NCBI GenBank assembly: GCA_900290335.1 | Contig: OKRD01000125.1 | Coordinates: 4,316 to 50,156 of the forward strand | Origin: Burkholderiales bacterium | GTDB taxonomy: Bacteria; Pseudomonadota; Gammaproteobacteria; Burkholderiales; Burkholderiaceae_F | Reading direction: 5' to 3' | DNA length: 45,841 bases | Shown: positions 34,913 through 44,580 of the stretch, piece by piece | Position numbering within the stretch: position 1 is the first letter of the stretch | Layout: every line of letters begins with the position of its first letter | Made by a program: the position numbers and the translations under genes | Notes under the pieces: model-generated | Seen by the model: the letters and a program-made list of their open reading frames with translations, nothing else | Database searches by the model: none | Told to the model about the DNA's origin: nothing

Positions 34913-37543
34913 ATGAAGAAATTGCAGAACGTGGCGATTTGCAGTGCGACAGCGCTGCGCACGATGGCCCAGTTCGCGGCATTGGCGCTGGCGCCGCTCA
35001 TCGCCGTCGCCGCCTTGCTCCACAGCCAGTCGTCGCTGACGGCCTCGATGATCGAGACCCTGCAGAACGTGGCCATCGGCGTCGTCGTCCTGGCCCTGGC
35101 CCTGGGGGCCGTGCAGGGCGAGCTGATCGCGCGCCGCCTGCAGCGACTCATTTCCTCGGCGCACAGCATTGCCAAGCAGGACTTCTCGGTTGCCCTGCCC
35201 GCCAGGGGCGGCGACGAGCTCGCCCTGCTGACGCGCGCCTTCAACGACATGGCGCGCACCCTCGGGACCAGCCTGTCGATACAGGGCATCCTGGCGCAGA
35301 TGGACGACGCGATTCTGACCAAGCTCGACGTCGCCGCCCTGATCCGCAATGCCCTGCGCTGCATGCGCTACGTGGCCGAGGCCGACATCGTGGTGCTCGG
35401 GCTGTTCGAATCGGACGCGGCCGACACCATGCGATTGTTCGTCATGGGTAAGGGCGAGCGCAACCGCATCGACAGTCACAAGATCGAGATGAGCGGGGAC
35501 CTCAAGCGGCGCATCCCGCTCAGTCCGACGAACAAGACCGAGCCGCAGTCGCCGTTTCCCGAGGAGTTCGAGCAACGCCTGCTCGCCGATTGCGGCGTCG
35601 GGCACTTCCTCTCCATGCCGGTGTCGCGCGGCAGCCGTGCCTGGGGCGTCATGGTGACGTGTCACCGCGAGCCCAGGGAGCTCTCCAACGGGCAGATGAA
35701 GATGCTCATCGGCGTGTCCAACCGCCTGATCGCGGGCTTTAGCGGCGCCGAGCGTGACCAAAAGCTCCACTCGCTGGCCTACGTCGATCCGTTGACCGGA
35801 CTGCCCAACCGCGTTGCCATGCAGTCGCTGCTGTCGGCCGAACTGGCCAACGCCGAGCGCAACAAGGCGATGGCGGCGATCCTGTTCATCGACCTGGACC
35901 GCTTCAAGCAGGCCAACGATACCCACGGCCACGCCTTTGGCGACCGGTTGCTGATCCAGGCCGCCAATCGCATCCGCAATCACGTGCGCGAGGACGACGT
36001 GGTCGCCCGCATCGGCGGCGACGAGTTCACCGTGATCCTCTCGGAAGTCAAGACCACGCGCGAGGCCGCGTCGGTGGCGCGCAAGCTGATCCAGTCCCTG
36101 TCGCGGCGCTTCGAGATCGAGGGCCAGACGATCTACACCGGGGCCAGCGTCGGCATCGCCATGTACCCGGACGACGGCACGGGCGGGGCCGAGCTGCTCA
36201 AGATGGCCGACACCGCCATGTACCGGGCCAAGAGCGCGGGCCGCAGCCGCTTCGCCTTCTACGAGGAGCCGATGAATGCGGAGAGCAAGCGCCGCTCGCT
36301 GCTCGACGGCGAACTGCGCAACGCCCTCGAGCGCAAGGAACTGGTGCTGCACTACCAGCCGCAGATCGACCTCAAGACCGGCGCCCTGTGCGGGGTCGAG
36401 GCCCTGGTGCGCTGGCAGCACCCCACCCGGGGCCTGCTCTATCCCAAGGACTTCATCGAGTACGCCGAGGAGATCGGCTTGATCCCCCAGCTGGGCGCCT
36501 GGGTGATGATGGAAGCTTGCCTGCAGTACCAGCGCTGGTGCGAGGAGGGCGTGCGCGTGCCGCGCGTCTCGGTCAATGTCTCCAACGGCCAGCTGCCGCG
36601 CAGCAACTTCGTCCCGACGGTGCGCCAGCTGCTGCACTCGATCAAGATCCCCGCGGGCGCGCTGGAAATCGAAGTGACCGAGTCCATGTTGATCGAGGGC
36701 GGCAAGCCCGCCATGGAAGCGCTCAATCAGCTCTCGGCCGACGGCGTGCTGATCGCCATCGACGATTTTGGCACCGGCTATTCCTCGTTTAGCTACCTCA
36801 AGACGATGCCGGCGCGCGTTCTCAAGCTCGACATGAGCTTCCTGGTCGATGCCCGCTCCGACAACGAGGCCGGCAAGATCGTCGCCGCCATCATCAACAT
36901 GGCGCACGAGCTGGGCAAGGAGGTAGTTGCCGAGGGTATCGAGCGCGTGGACCAGCTCAAGTTGCTCAAGCACCTGGGATGCGAGCGCGGGCAGGGCTAC
37001 TTGTTCGGCAAGCCCGTGGGCGCGGACCACATCTCGCGCACCTTCGGCAAAGTCCAGGAATCGGCCCCGCCGGCGCCCATCGCCGCTGCCCCGGCCCCGC
37101 CCGCCGTTGCCGTCGCCCATTCGGCCGCGCAGGCGGACGCGCATTCGGACCTGTTCGAGGCTTCGGCCCGCCAGGCGTCGCTGCATCCTGCGGTGCCGCT
37201 CGCGGCCCCATCGAGCACCGCGCAGGACAAGCATTCGACCCTGTTGCTGCCGGCACCGCTGTCGCCGGCGGCCGACGCCTCAGCGACCGACGCCGGGCAG
37301 CAGGAACAACCCGCCGAGCAACCGGCGCACGCGCCAAGCCAAGCCGTGCGGCCGACGCCACCGGGGCAGACCTCGCTGGACCTCGTGCCGCCGGCAAGCG
37401 AGGTCGACGCGACCGTCGAGACGGTGCTCGCCATCGACACCTGGCCGGTGCCCTCCGAGGCCAACGTGCCGACGACCGAGGAGCTGCTGCAGGCAACCGC
37501 GGCACTGCTCGAGTCCGAAACCCACGAACCGGCGCAACACTGA
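34913..37543 (+). CDS. HAMP-GAF-GGDEF-EAL c-di-GMP protein with Ala/Pro-rich tail
   Basis: The product has about 876 residues. Two hydrophobic helices (about 20-40 and 50-70) are followed by a HAMP linker (ARRLQRLISSAHSIAKQDF), a GAF-like region (about 120-290), a GGDEF domain with intact RIGGDEF and FIDLDRFKQANDTHGHAFGD, and an EAL domain with GVEALVRW, VTESMLIEGG and DDFGTGYSSFSYL. Both catalytic motifs look functional, so it may make or degrade c-di-GMP depending on signal. The last about 170 residues (from about 705) form a low-complexity Ala/Pro/Ser-rich tail, not usual for this class. ATG 34913 lacks a good ribosome binding site; TTG 34904 is the only other start in frame. Confidence 0.92.
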   Translation: MKKLQNVAICSATALRTMAQFAALALAPLIAVAALLHSQSSLTASMIETLQNVAIGVVVLALALGAVQGELIARRLQRLISSAHSIAKQDFSVALPARGGDELALLTRAFNDMARTLGTSLSIQGILAQMDDAILTKLDVAALIRNALRCMRYVAEADIVVLGLFESDAADTMRLFVMGKGERNRIDSHKIEMSGDLKRRIPLSPTNKTEPQSPFPEEFEQRLLADCGVGHFLSMPVSRGSRAWGVMVTCHREPRELSNGQMKMLIGVSNRLIAGFSGAERDQKLHSLAYVDPLTGLPNRVAMQSLLSAELANAERNKAMAAILFIDLDRFKQANDTHGHAFGDRLLIQAANRIRNHVREDDVVARIGGDEFTVILSEVKTTREAASVARKLIQSLSRRFEIEGQTIYTGASVGIAMYPDDGTGGAELLKMADTAMYRAKSAGRSRFAFYEEPMNAESKRRSLLDGELRNALERKELVLHYQPQIDLKTGALCGVEALVRWQHPTRGLLYPKDFIEYAEEIGLIPQLGAWVMMEACLQYQRWCEEGVRVPRVSVNVSNGQLPRSNFVPTVRQLLHSIKIPAGALEIEVTESMLIEGGKPAMEALNQLSADGVLIAIDDFGTGYSSFSYLKTMPARVLKLDMSFLVDARSDNEAGKIVAAIINMAHELGKEVVAEGIERVDQLKLLKHLGCERGQGYLFGKPVGADHISRTFGKVQESAPPAPIAAAPAPPAVAVAHSAAQADAHSDLFEASARQASLHPAVPLAAPSSTAQDKHSTLLLPAPLSPAADASATDAGQQEQPAEQPAHAPSQAVRPTPPGQTSLDLVPPASEVDATVETVLAIDTWPVPSEANVPTTEELLQATAALLESETHEPAQH

Positions 37544-37610
37544 CCGGCGCTGGCCGGCCGCGGCAGCGTTGCCGGGCGGATCCGCGCGCGCGCCGGGCCG
37601 GCGCTCAGTG
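37538..37610. terminator. Inverted repeat spanning two convergent stops
   Basis: CACTGA (37538-37543), which contains the stop of the GGDEF-EAL gene, is the complement of TCAGTG (37605-37610), which contains the stop of the opposite gene. GC-rich GGCGC/GGCC pieces between them add inner pairing. A two-way terminator is possible; there is no T-run. Confidence 0.4.
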
Positions 37611-38135
37611 GATACTGCAGCGCGCCGATACCGACACGTTGGCGTGCTGACTGCTGCCCGCAAACGACGAGTGCAACTTCATGAGCGGCGCCAGGCAGTG
37701 GCTCGCGTCGATGCCGGCAACCCGCAGCCACGAGCGCAGCGACTCCGAAGCTCCCCCCAGGGACAACTGCGGCCGGTACACGGTCTGGGGCTCGGACGCC
37801 GCAACATGGCTGGGCGAGGTCTCGAGGATCACCGGGACCTTGCTCAGGCTGCTCCAGGGAAGCATCGGCTCGGTGTTGGCCAGCGAATAGTCCGGCCGGG
37901 ACGCTGGCCGCCGCACCACCGAGCTCCAGTGGCTGTCCAGGGCCTCGCGGCTCACGCGCAGGCCCGTCTCCAGCTGTAGCCAATCGGGTGCCATGGCCGC
38001 GGGCCCGCCATCGGCGGGCAAGCCCTTGCCGCTGCCCAATAGCAGCAGCAGCGCCAACGCCCACTGTCGGCGCAAGCGACGCCGGGAAGCGGATCGTTGC
38101 CGGGGCAACTGCTGCGCGCTGCGCACGTTCGACAT
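37605..38135 (-). CDS. Small exported protein of unknown function
   Basis: The product has 176 residues. A long basic N-terminus (MSNVRSAQQLPRQRSASRRR) precedes a hydrophobic segment WALALLLLLGSGKGLPADGG, suggesting a signal peptide or a single membrane anchor. The rest is Ser/Pro-rich with SLANTEPMLPWSSLSKVPVI, LRSWLRVAGIDASHCLAPLMK and a C-terminal Cys (ARCSIH); the two Cys could pair. No family was recognised. ATG 38135 is preceded by GCGGGAA about 8 bp away. It lies downstream of hppA on the same strand, separated by hairpins. Confidence 0.6.
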   Translation of the reverse strand: MSNVRSAQQLPRQRSASRRRLRRQWALALLLLLGSGKGLPADGGPAAMAPDWLQLETGLRVSREALDSHWSSVVRRPASRPDYSLANTEPMLPWSSLSKVPVILETSPSHVAASEPQTVYRPQLSLGGASESLRSWLRVAGIDASHCLAPLMKLHSSFAGSSQHANVSVSARCSIH

Positions 38136-38196
38136 CGGGGTTCCCGCACGGGGATGAACACCATCATCCCTGGCCCCCAATTTTAGGCAACCGCAG

Positions 38197-38223
38197 AATT
38201 AATGGGGACATCTCCCCGTAATT
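38197..38223. other. Hairpin upstream of the small exported protein gene
   Basis: AATTA with GGGGA (38197-38208) pairs with TCCCC and TAATT (38212-38223) with small mismatches. It sits between hppA and the exported protein gene, near the latter's promoter; it could be an operator or part of the hppA termination zone. Confidence 0.45.
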
Positions 38224-38240
38224 CAACGGCTGCCGCCCGG

Positions 38241-38294
38241 CCGGCAATAACGGCCTCCGGTCGGCCCGGAGCTCAAGGCGCCGTGTTATTGCCG
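38241..38294 (-). terminator. Large hairpin at the 3' end of hppA
   Basis: CCGGCAATAACGGC (38241-38254) is complementary to GCCGTGTTATTGCCG (38280-38294) except for one extra G. In the hppA mRNA this forms a long stem that includes the last codons and the stop, with an inner CTCCGG/CCGGAG stem. There is no T-run, so it may protect the mRNA end rather than terminate alone. Confidence 0.6.
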
Positions 38295-40402
38295 CCGGAG
38301 GGCTCGTGCTGGGCAACCTGGGCGGCCGGAGCGCTGGCCTGCGAGGCATGCGTTCCGCCATGCAGCAAGGCGATGATGGGAACGATCAGCAAGGCCACGA
38401 TGTTGATGATCTTGATGAGCGGGTTGACCGCGGGTCCGGCGGTGTCCTTGTAGGGATCGCCGACGGTGTCGCCCGTCACCGCCGCCTTGTGGGCGTCGGA
38501 GCCTTTGCCGCCGTGGTGGCCTTCCTCGATGTACTTCTTCGCATTGTCCCAGGCGCCCCCGCCGGTCGTCATGGAAATCGCGACGAACAGGCCGGTGACG
38601 ATCGTGCCCATCAGCACGCCGCCCAAGGCCGCCGGACCGAGAAAAATCCCCACCGCGATCGGCACCAGTACCGGCAGCAGCGAAGGGATCATCATCTCCT
38701 TGATGGCCGCCGTCGTCAGCATGTCCACCGCGCGCGAATAGTCCGGCTTGGCGGTTCCCTCCATGATTCCCTTAATCTCGCGAAACTGCCGGCGCACTTC
38801 CTCGACGACCGCGCCGGCCGAGCGGCCAACGGCTTCCATGGCCATCGCAGCAAAGAGGAAGGGGATCAGGCCGCCGATGAACAGACCAACGATCACCAGG
38901 TGGTTGGACAGGTCAAAGGAGGTGTGCATGCCCTCCTGGTCGAGCGCGCGCGTGTAGTCGGCAAACAGCACCAGCGCGGCCAGGCCCGCGGAGCCGATGG
39001 CGTAGCCCTTGGTGACGGCCTTGGTGGTGTTGCCGACCGCGTCGAGCGGATCGGTGATGTTGCGCACCTCCTTGGGCAGGCCGGCCATCTCCGCGATGCC
39101 GCCGGCGTTATCGGTGATCGGGCCGTAGGCATCGAGAGCAACGATGATGCCGGTCATCGACAGCATCGCCGTGGCTGCCACCGCGATACCGTACAGGCCC
39201 GCCAGCGCATAGGAGGCCATGATCGCCACGCAGATGGCCAGGACGGGCCAGGAGGTGGCGCGCATCGAAACGGCGATGCCGGCGATGATGTTGGTCGCGT
39301 GGCCGGTGGTCGAGGCCTGCGCGATGTGTTGCACCGGGGCGTAGTCGGTACCGGTGTAGTACTCGGTGATGTACACGAGCGCCGCGGTCAGCGCCAGGCC
39401 GACGACGGCGCAGCCGTAGAGCTTGCCCACGCTCAGTCCGGCGCCCGCTGCCACGGGGCCCAGCAGCCAGTCGGTGACGAACCAGAACAGCACCAGCGAG
39501 ATCAGGCCCGCGACCAGCAGGCCGCGATACAGGGCGTTCATGATCTTGCCGCCGTCGCGCGCCTTGACGAAGTAGCACCCGACGATCGACGCCAGGATCG
39601 AGACGCCCGAGATCGCCAGCGGGTACACCAGGCCCGCGTCGCTGCCGTGGAAGGCAAACGCGCCGACGAGCATCGTGGCCACGACGGTGACGGCAAAGGT
39701 CTCGAAAAGGTCCGCCGCCATGCCGGCGCAGTCGCCGACGTTGTCGCCGACGTTGTCGGCGATCACGGCAGGGTTGCGCGGGTCGTCCTCCGGAATGCCC
39801 GCCTCGACCTTGCCCACGAGGTCGGCGCCGACGTCAGCGCCCTTGGTGAAGATGCCGCCGCCCAGCCGCGCGAAGATCGAGATGAGCGAGGAGCCAAACG
39901 CCAGGCCGATCATCGGGTGCAGCGCCGCGTGCGTCTCGCCGCCGCCGGCCAGACTGGTGAGCACGCTGTAAAAGCCGGCCACGCCCAGCAGGCCCAGACC
40001 CACCACCAGCAGCCCGGTGATCGCGCCGCCGCGGAAGGCCACGTCCAGCGCGGCGTTGAGCCCGCGCGTGGCCGCCTGCGCGGTGCGCACGTTGGCGCGC
40101 ACCGAGACGTTCATGCCGATGAAGCCGGCGGCACCGGAGAGCACGGCGCCGAGCACGAAGCCGATCGCCGTCCACAGGCCCAGCTGCGGGATGATGGCGA
40201 TGATGATCGCCAGGACCACGCCGACGATGGTGATGGTGCGGTACTGCCGGTTCAGATAGGCCTGGGCGCCTTGCTGAATCGCGTGGGCGATTTCCTGCAT
40301 GCGCGCATTTCCCGGATCCTGCTTGAGGATCCACCCGGTGGAGATCGCGCCGAAGACGATGGCGGCGAGTCCGCAAAGCAGGGCGAGCGAAACGCCAGAC
40401 AT
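38273..40402 (-). CDS. hppA: Proton-pumping membrane pyrophosphatase
   Basis: HppA couples pyrophosphate hydrolysis to ion pumping across the inner membrane. The product has 709 residues with about 16 helices. Catalytic segments seen are [56 protein letters not shown] and [18 protein letters not shown]. At the position that decides potassium dependence the sequence is [15 protein letters not shown], with Lys and Thr as in potassium-independent H+-PPases. A short C-terminal extension ([19 protein letters not shown]) is present. ATG 40402 has AAGGAG 6-7 bp upstream. It follows adk by 36 bp on the same strand. Confidence 0.96.
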   Translation of the reverse strand: MSGVSLALLCGLAAIVFGAISTGWILKQDPGNARMQEIAHAIQQGAQAYLNRQYRTITIVGVVLAIIIAIIPQLGLWTAIGFVLGAVLSGAAGFIGMNVSVRANVRTAQAATRGLNAALDVAFRGGAITGLLVVGLGLLGVAGFYSVLTSLAGGGETHAALHPMIGLAFGSSLISIFARLGGGIFTKGADVGADLVGKVEAGIPEDDPRNPAVIADNVGDNVGDCAGMAADLFETFAVTVVATMLVGAFAFHGSDAGLVYPLAISGVSILASIVGCYFVKARDGGKIMNALYRGLLVAGLISLVLFWFVTDWLLGPVAAGAGLSVGKLYGCAVVGLALTAALVYITEYYTGTDYAPVQHIAQASTTGHATNIIAGIAVSMRATSWPVLAICVAIMASYALAGLYGIAVAATAMLSMTGIIVALDAYGPITDNAGGIAEMAGLPKEVRNITDPLDAVGNTTKAVTKGYAIGSAGLAALVLFADYTRALDQEGMHTSFDLSNHLVIVGLFIGGLIPFLFAAMAMEAVGRSAGAVVEEVRRQFREIKGIMEGTAKPDYSRAVDMLTTAAIKEMMIPSLLPVLVPIAVGIFLGPAALGGVLMGTIVTGLFVAISMTTGGGAWDNAKKYIEEGHHGGKGSDAHKAAVTGDTVGDPYKDTAGPAVNPLIKIINIVALLIVPIIALLHGGTHASQASAPAAQVAQHEPSGGNNTAP

Positions 40403-40438
40403 GCATAGCTCCTTTCGTGATGCGGCCGGTACGCTCCG

Positions 40439-41095
40439 CTAGGATTTCAAGGCGTCCAGGACGCGGTTCTGAATCTGCTCGACGGTACCCACGCCGCTGA
40501 TCGCGCGGTACTTGGGTGCGCCCGCGGCGCCGCTTGCGGCCCAGGCGGAGTAATAGTCCACCAGCGGCTTGGTCTGCGCGTGGTACACCTCCAGGCGCTT
40601 GCGCACGATCGCTTCGCGATCGTCGTCGCGCTGCACCAGCGGCTCGCCGGTGCGGTCGTCGCGATCGGGCGTCTTCGGCGGATTGTTCTGCAGGTGGTAG
40701 GTGCGGCCGCTGGCCGGGTGCACGCGCCGCCCGCTCATGCGCGCGATGATGTCGGCGTCGGGGACCGTGATCTCCAGCACCAGCTCGATCGCCACGGCGG
40801 CCGACTTCAGGGACTCGGCCTGCGCGATGGTGCGCGGAAACCCATCGAACAGGTAGCCCTGGGCGCAATCGGCGCGCTGCAGGCGCTCCAGGACCAGGTC
40901 CACGATGATCTGGTCCGACACCAACTGGCCCGCGTCCATGACCTTTTTTGCCGCCAGGCCCAGGGCGGTGCCGTCCTTGACCGCTGCGCGCAGCATGTCG
41001 CCGGTGGAGATCTGTGGAATTCCCAGGCGCGCCGCGAGCAGGGCTGCCTGCGTGCCTTTCCCAGCTCCTGGTGGTCCGAGCAAAATCAGACGCAT
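40439..41095 (-). CDS. adk: Adenylate kinase
   Basis: The enzyme interconverts AMP plus ATP with two ADP. The product has 218 residues, the long type. The P-loop is GPPGAGKGT (7-15), followed by [25 protein letters not shown] and a LID domain starting [13 protein letters not shown] without the zinc-binding Cys. ATG 41095 is directly preceded by GGGGGGAAG. It sits between kdsB and hppA in a minus-strand series; the gap to kdsB is 176 bp, so it may have its own promoter. Confidence 0.97.
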   Translation of the reverse strand: MRLILLGPPGAGKGTQAALLAARLGIPQISTGDMLRAAVKDGTALGLAAKKVMDAGQLVSDQIIVDLVLERLQRADCAQGYLFDGFPRTIAQAESLKSAAVAIELVLEITVPDADIIARMSGRRVHPASGRTYHLQNNPPKTPDRDDRTGEPLVQRDDDREAIVRKRLEVYHAQTKPLVDYYSAWAASGAAGAPKYRAISGVGTVEQIQNRVLDALKS

Positions 41096-41271
41096 CTTCC
41101 CCCCGCCGCGCTCGCGCGCGTCCTCCAGCACCGCACGTTTTTTTCTTTTGCGACCCAGGCTGCGACCCGCACGGCCAAGGGCGAGGCGCATCTTACCCGG
41201 AACTGCCCGATCGCCGCTCGCAACGGGCCCGGCCGGCGGTGCCGGTGCCGTGGCAAGGCCGAGGTGCCCTG

Positions 41272-42102
41272 CTAGGGCCGCTCGCGCGAGGCGCCATCGC
41301 CGGCCGCGGCGATCGCGGCCCGGGCGCGCTCGAGGTCGGCCGGCGTGTCCACGCCCGGCGGCAGGGCGGCCGCAAGAGGCATGACGGCGATCGCGCTGCC
41401 GTGGTAGAGCGCGCGCAGCTGCTCGAGGCTCTCGTGCTCCTCGATCGCGGGGCGAGCCAGCGTCGGAAACCGCAGCAGGTAGCGCACCCGGTAGGCGTAC
41501 AGGCCGACGTGGCGCAGTGCCGGCAGCTCCGGGGGCAGGAGCGCTCGGGACCGGGCGAAGGCCTCGCGCGACCAGGGGATCGGCGCGCGGGAAAACAGCA
41601 GCGCGCGGCCCCGCGCATCGGTGACGACCTTGACGACGTTGGGATCGAAGAACTCCGCGGCATCGTGCAAGCGGTGCGCGGCCGTGGCCAGGTCGCACTG
41701 CGGCTCGGCGGCCAAGGCCCCGGCGACCTGCGCGATCACCTCCGGCGGCATCAGGGGTTCATCGCCCTGCACGTTGACGACGATCGCCTCGGGCTCCAGG
41801 CCCAGCAGCTGGCAGGCCTCGGCGAGGCGGTCGGTGCCGGTCGGATGGCTCTCGCGGGTGAGAATTGCCTCAATCGCGTGCCCCCGGCAGGCATCGACGA
41901 TGCGCGCGCTGTCGGCGCAGACGACCACGCGCTCGGCGCCGCTGGCAGCGGCGCGCCGGGCCACGTGCACCACCATGGGCACGCCGGCGATCTCGGCCAG
42001 GGGCTTGTCGGGCAGCCGGGTCGAGGCCAGGCGCGCCGGGATCAGTGCCCAGAAGCGCGGCTGCGGCAATCTGGCCGGTCGCGGGGGCGGGCTCGCGGGC
42101 AC
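41272..42102 (-). CDS. kdsB: CMP-Kdo synthetase (3-deoxy-manno-octulosonate cytidylyltransferase)
   Basis: KdsB activates Kdo with CTP for the inner core of lipopolysaccharide. The product has up to 276 residues. Family motifs are [20 protein letters not shown] near residue 19, [27 protein letters not shown] and [14 protein letters not shown] 42102 is used here, but the Pro-rich first 15 residues exceed the usual start; TTG 42069 is an alternative. No ribosome binding site is clear for either. It follows ycaR by 56 bp. Confidence 0.93.
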   Translation of the reverse strand: MPASPPPRPARLPQPRFWALIPARLASTRLPDKPLAEIAGVPMVVHVARRAAASGAERVVVCADSARIVDACRGHAIEAILTRESHPTGTDRLAEACQLLGLEPEAIVVNVQGDEPLMPPEVIAQVAGALAAEPQCDLATAAHRLHDAAEFFDPNVVKVVTDARGRALLFSRAPIPWSREAFARSRALLPPELPALRHVGLYAYRVRYLLRFPTLARPAIEEHESLEQLRALYHGSAIAVMPLAAALPPGVDTPADLERARAAIAAAGDGASRERP

Positions 42103-42158
42103 GCCGGGCTACCGATGGGCGCGAGGCGCTCGAGGGCCAGCGCGCGCGCGCTCGATGC

Positions 42159-42347
42159 TCATGCGCCGGCGCCGCGTTCGTTGTCCTCCAGGCGCCGCGC
42201 CTCGCTCTCGAGCAAGATGGGGATCGAATCGCGGATCGGGTAGGCGAGCCCGGCGGACTGCGACACGAGCTCCTGGCGCTCGCGATCGTAGCGCAGCGGC
42301 CCCTTGGTGACCGGGCAAACGAGAATATCAAGCAGTTTTGGATCCAT
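42159..42347 (-). CDS. ycaR: Trm112-family small protein
   Basis: The product has 62 residues: [20 protein letters not shown], then [25 protein letters not shown]. This is the bacterial Trm112/YcaR family, whose eukaryotic relatives support methyltransferases; the bacterial role is unclear. Only one Cys of the usual zinc-type set is present (CPVT). ATG 42347 lies 20 bp inside the end of lpxK, so the two genes overlap and are probably translationally linked. The place between lpxK and kdsB is common in betaproteobacteria. Confidence 0.93.
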   Translation of the reverse strand: MDPKLLDILVCPVTKGPLRYDRERQELVSQSAGLAYPIRDSIPILLESEARRLEDNERGAGA

Positions 42348-43404
42348 CGCGCTCTTTCCCCAGTCGTGCCGCAAGGAAGTCAAACAAGGAGGCGTCGAGC
42401 TGGGTGTGCAGCGGCACGACCCAGATGCGCTCGTCGTGTCCCAGGCGGGCGTCACGGTGGCATTTTACGGCGTCTTTTTCGGTCATCAGGACGCGTTGGT
42501 AGCGCCCGGGCGCGGTCATGGAGGCCTCGATCCGGTCGTGATCGGGCAGGGCGATCGCGTCAAAGCGCAGGCCCTGTTCGCGCAGCTGGGAAAAAAAGCG
42601 CTGCGGGTTGCCGATGGCGCAGATCGCCAGCAGGCGCAGCTCGCCCGCCTGCTGCTCGTGGGCCATCTGGGCGAGCGTCATCTGGCGCGCAGGCGAGGCC
42701 AGGCAGGTCGCATCGATGATGCTCGTGTGCATGCGGAAAAAGGGCGAGTAGATGCGCACCGGCGGCACGATGCCGTGCAGCACCACCGCGTCGACCTGGC
42801 GCAGCCGCGCGGGCGGATCGCGCAGCGGCCCGGCCGGCAGCAGCAATCCGTTGCCCACGCCGGTGGCGTCCAAGAGCACGATCTCCAGGTCGCGCCCCAG
42901 CCGCCGGTGCTGCAGTCCGTCGTCGGCGATCAGGACGTTGCAGGCGCCGTGGGTGGCCAGCAGCAGCCGCGCCGCCGCGATCCGGTCGCGCCCGACCGCT
43001 ACCGGGCAGCCTGTCACGTGGCGGATCAGCAAAGCCTCGTCGCCGCATTGGGCCGCGTCGCTGGCCGGGTCGACCAGGACGGGCCGCTGCGACCGGCCGC
43101 CGTATCCGCCGGAGACGATCCCCGGTGACCAGCCCCGGGCGCGCAGCGCGCGGACGATTTCGATCACCAGCGGCGTCTTGCCCGTGCCCCCGACAGTGAG
43201 GTTGCCGACCACCACGACGGGCACCGGGAGCTTGACCGGCCGCGCCAGCCCCAGGCGGTAGCCCAGCGCGCGCACCCCGCGCCAAGCACGGTGCGCGAAG
43301 TGCAGCGGAAGGAGCAAGATTGCCAGCAGGCCGCGGCGCTGCCAGGCACGCCGCACGCGACGGTGGAGCCAGCCGCGCAGCGCGGTTGTCAGGCCCAGGC
43401 TCAT
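42328..43404 (-). CDS. lpxK: Tetraacyldisaccharide 4'-kinase
   Basis: LpxK phosphorylates the lipid A precursor at the 4' position to make lipid IVA. The product has 358 residues with a hydrophobic N-terminal helix ([13 protein letters not shown]), the P-loop [16 protein letters not shown] (about 65-80), SGGYGGRS, the DEALLIRH motif, and [14 protein letters not shown]. The C-terminal domain has LMTEKDAVK. Its ATG overlaps the exbD stop in an ATGA arrangement, and its end overlaps ycaR by 20 bp. Confidence 0.96.
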   Translation of the reverse strand: MSLGLTTALRGWLHRRVRRAWQRRGLLAILLLPLHFAHRAWRGVRALGYRLGLARPVKLPVPVVVVGNLTVGGTGKTPLVIEIVRALRARGWSPGIVSGGYGGRSQRPVLVDPASDAAQCGDEALLIRHVTGCPVAVGRDRIAAARLLLATHGACNVLIADDGLQHRRLGRDLEIVLLDATGVGNGLLLPAGPLRDPPARLRQVDAVVLHGIVPPVRIYSPFFRMHTSIIDATCLASPARQMTLAQMAHEQQAGELRLLAICAIGNPQRFFSQLREQGLRFDAIALPDHDRIEASMTAPGRYQRVLMTEKDAVKCHRDARLGHDERIWVVPLHTQLDASLFDFLAARLGKERDGSKTA

Positions 43405-43826
43405 CGGCCGCTGTTGGCGTGGCGTTGCGTGGCAAAGCTCAGCCGCGACAAGCCGGCATTGCGTGCCGCCTCCATGACCGTGATGACCGCTTGATGCGGC
43501 GCCTGGGCATCGGCATTGATCACCACGACGGGGTCATTGAGCCGGGCCGCGGCGCTGCGTAGCAAATCGGTGAGCGCCGCCGTATCGGTCACGGGAACCA
43601 CCGTGTGGCCGATGGCAAAGCGGCCGTCGGCGCTGACCCCGACCTGGATCTCCTGCGGCCGCGTTGCCGCCTTGTTCGGGTCGGCCGCGGGCAACTCGAT
43701 CTGCAGCTGCGCAAAGCGCGAATACGTGGTGCTGACTGCCAGGAAGATCAGCACCACCAGCAGCACGTCGATGAGCGGGATCAGGTTGATTTCCGGATCC
43801 TCGGCATAGCCGCGCCGAAACTTCAT
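43401..43826 (-). CDS. exbD: ExbD/TolR-type proton-channel subunit
   Basis: The product has 141 residues with one membrane helix near the N-terminus: EINLIPLIDVLLVVLIFLAV, carrying the conserved Asp of the proton path, and a periplasmic domain (LPAADPNKAATRPQEIQV, VVVINADAQAPHQAVITVM). With ExbB it forms the ion-driven motor that powers TonB-type transport or envelope functions. The start overlaps the exbB stop (ATGA) and the stop overlaps the lpxK start. No tonB gene is present in the window. Confidence 0.93.
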   Translation of the reverse strand: MKFRRGYAEDPEINLIPLIDVLLVVLIFLAVSTTYSRFAQLQIELPAADPNKAATRPQEIQVGVSADGRFAIGHTVVPVTDTAALTDLLRSAAARLNDPVVVINADAQAPHQAVITVMEAARNAGLSRLSFATQRHANSGR

Positions 43827-44443
43827 GCGCCGGGCCGCGCCGCACGCGCGTCTCCGTACAGCGCCTCGAGCAGGCGCTGGGCCTGCTGCTCGAGCTCGAC
43901 CAGGAAATCGTCGACGCGGGCGCGAAAGATCCGGTACGACAGCACCGAGGGCACCGCCACGATGATGCCGAAGGCCGTCGAGTAGAGCGCGATCGATATG
44001 CCCTGCGCGAGCTGCTGCGGGTTGGAGCCGGCCTGCTGCGAGGCGAAGATGTCGATCATGCCCACGACCGTGCCCAGCAGGCCCAGCAAGGGAGCGACCG
44101 AGCCGATCGCGCCCAGCAAGGTGAGATAGCGCGAGAGCTCGTGCGCCACGTGTCCGCCGGCGATCTCGACCACCTTGGTCGTGACTTCGCGCTGCGAGCC
44201 GGCGCTGCGCAGACCGGCGGCGAACAAGAATCCCAGCGCCGAGCTGGCCTCGAGCTTGTCGATGACGTCCAGGCTGATCTGCCGGCGCGAGTACAAGTTG
44301 AGCACGTCGGCCAGCAGGTTGGCCGGCAGTACGCGCGAGCGGCGCAGGGCGATGGTGCGCTCGATGACCAGCGCTAAGGCGACGATGGAGGCGATGATGA
44401 GCGGCCAGATCGGCCAGCCGATGGTCTGAACAATGGCGAACAA
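43823..44443 (-). CDS. exbB: ExbB/MotA/TolQ-type proton-channel subunit
   Basis: The product has 206 residues with three membrane helices: the N-terminal one in FAIVQTIGWPIWPLIIASIV, and two near LTLLGAIGSVAPLLGLLGTV and IALYSTAFGIIVAVPSV. The motif GSVAPLLGLLGTVVGMI is the MotA/TolQ/ExbB proton-channel hallmark. TTG 44443 was chosen because the family usually starts with this FAIVQ-like segment; a longer version from TTG 44518 would add 25 Arg/Ser-rich residues. Both are rare start codons with weak ribosome binding sites, suggesting low translation. First gene of the exbB-exbD-lpxK-ycaR-kdsB-adk-hppA series. Confidence 0.9.
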   Translation of the reverse strand: MFAIVQTIGWPIWPLIIASIVALALVIERTIALRRSRVLPANLLADVLNLYSRRQISLDVIDKLEASSALGFLFAAGLRSAGSQREVTTKVVEIAGGHVAHELSRYLTLLGAIGSVAPLLGLLGTVVGMIDIFASQQAGSNPQQLAQGISIALYSTAFGIIVAVPSVLSYRIFRARVDDFLVELEQQAQRLLEALYGDARAARPGA

Positions 44444-44580
44444 GGAGAGGATCCCGGTGAAAAGAGGTGATCGGATTCGGGCGCGCGCAGACGATTCTGG
44501 CCGCGCAAAAGGTGGCAAGTGTAGAGCCGATGCGCGCGCCGCGAGGCCGATGGCAGGTGCCTGGCGCGGCAGCCCCGAAC

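Noticed and set aside
34112-37234. Open frame of about 1040 codons on the minus strand
   Set aside because: It is antisense to the clear GGDEF-EAL and peroxiredoxin genes, is rich in Arg, Gly, His and Gln, and has no domain. GC-rich codon bias creates such frames.
38306-40408. Open frame of about 700 codons on the plus strand
   Set aside because: Antisense to hppA with an improbable Arg/His/Asp/Gly composition; hppA on the other strand is unmistakable.
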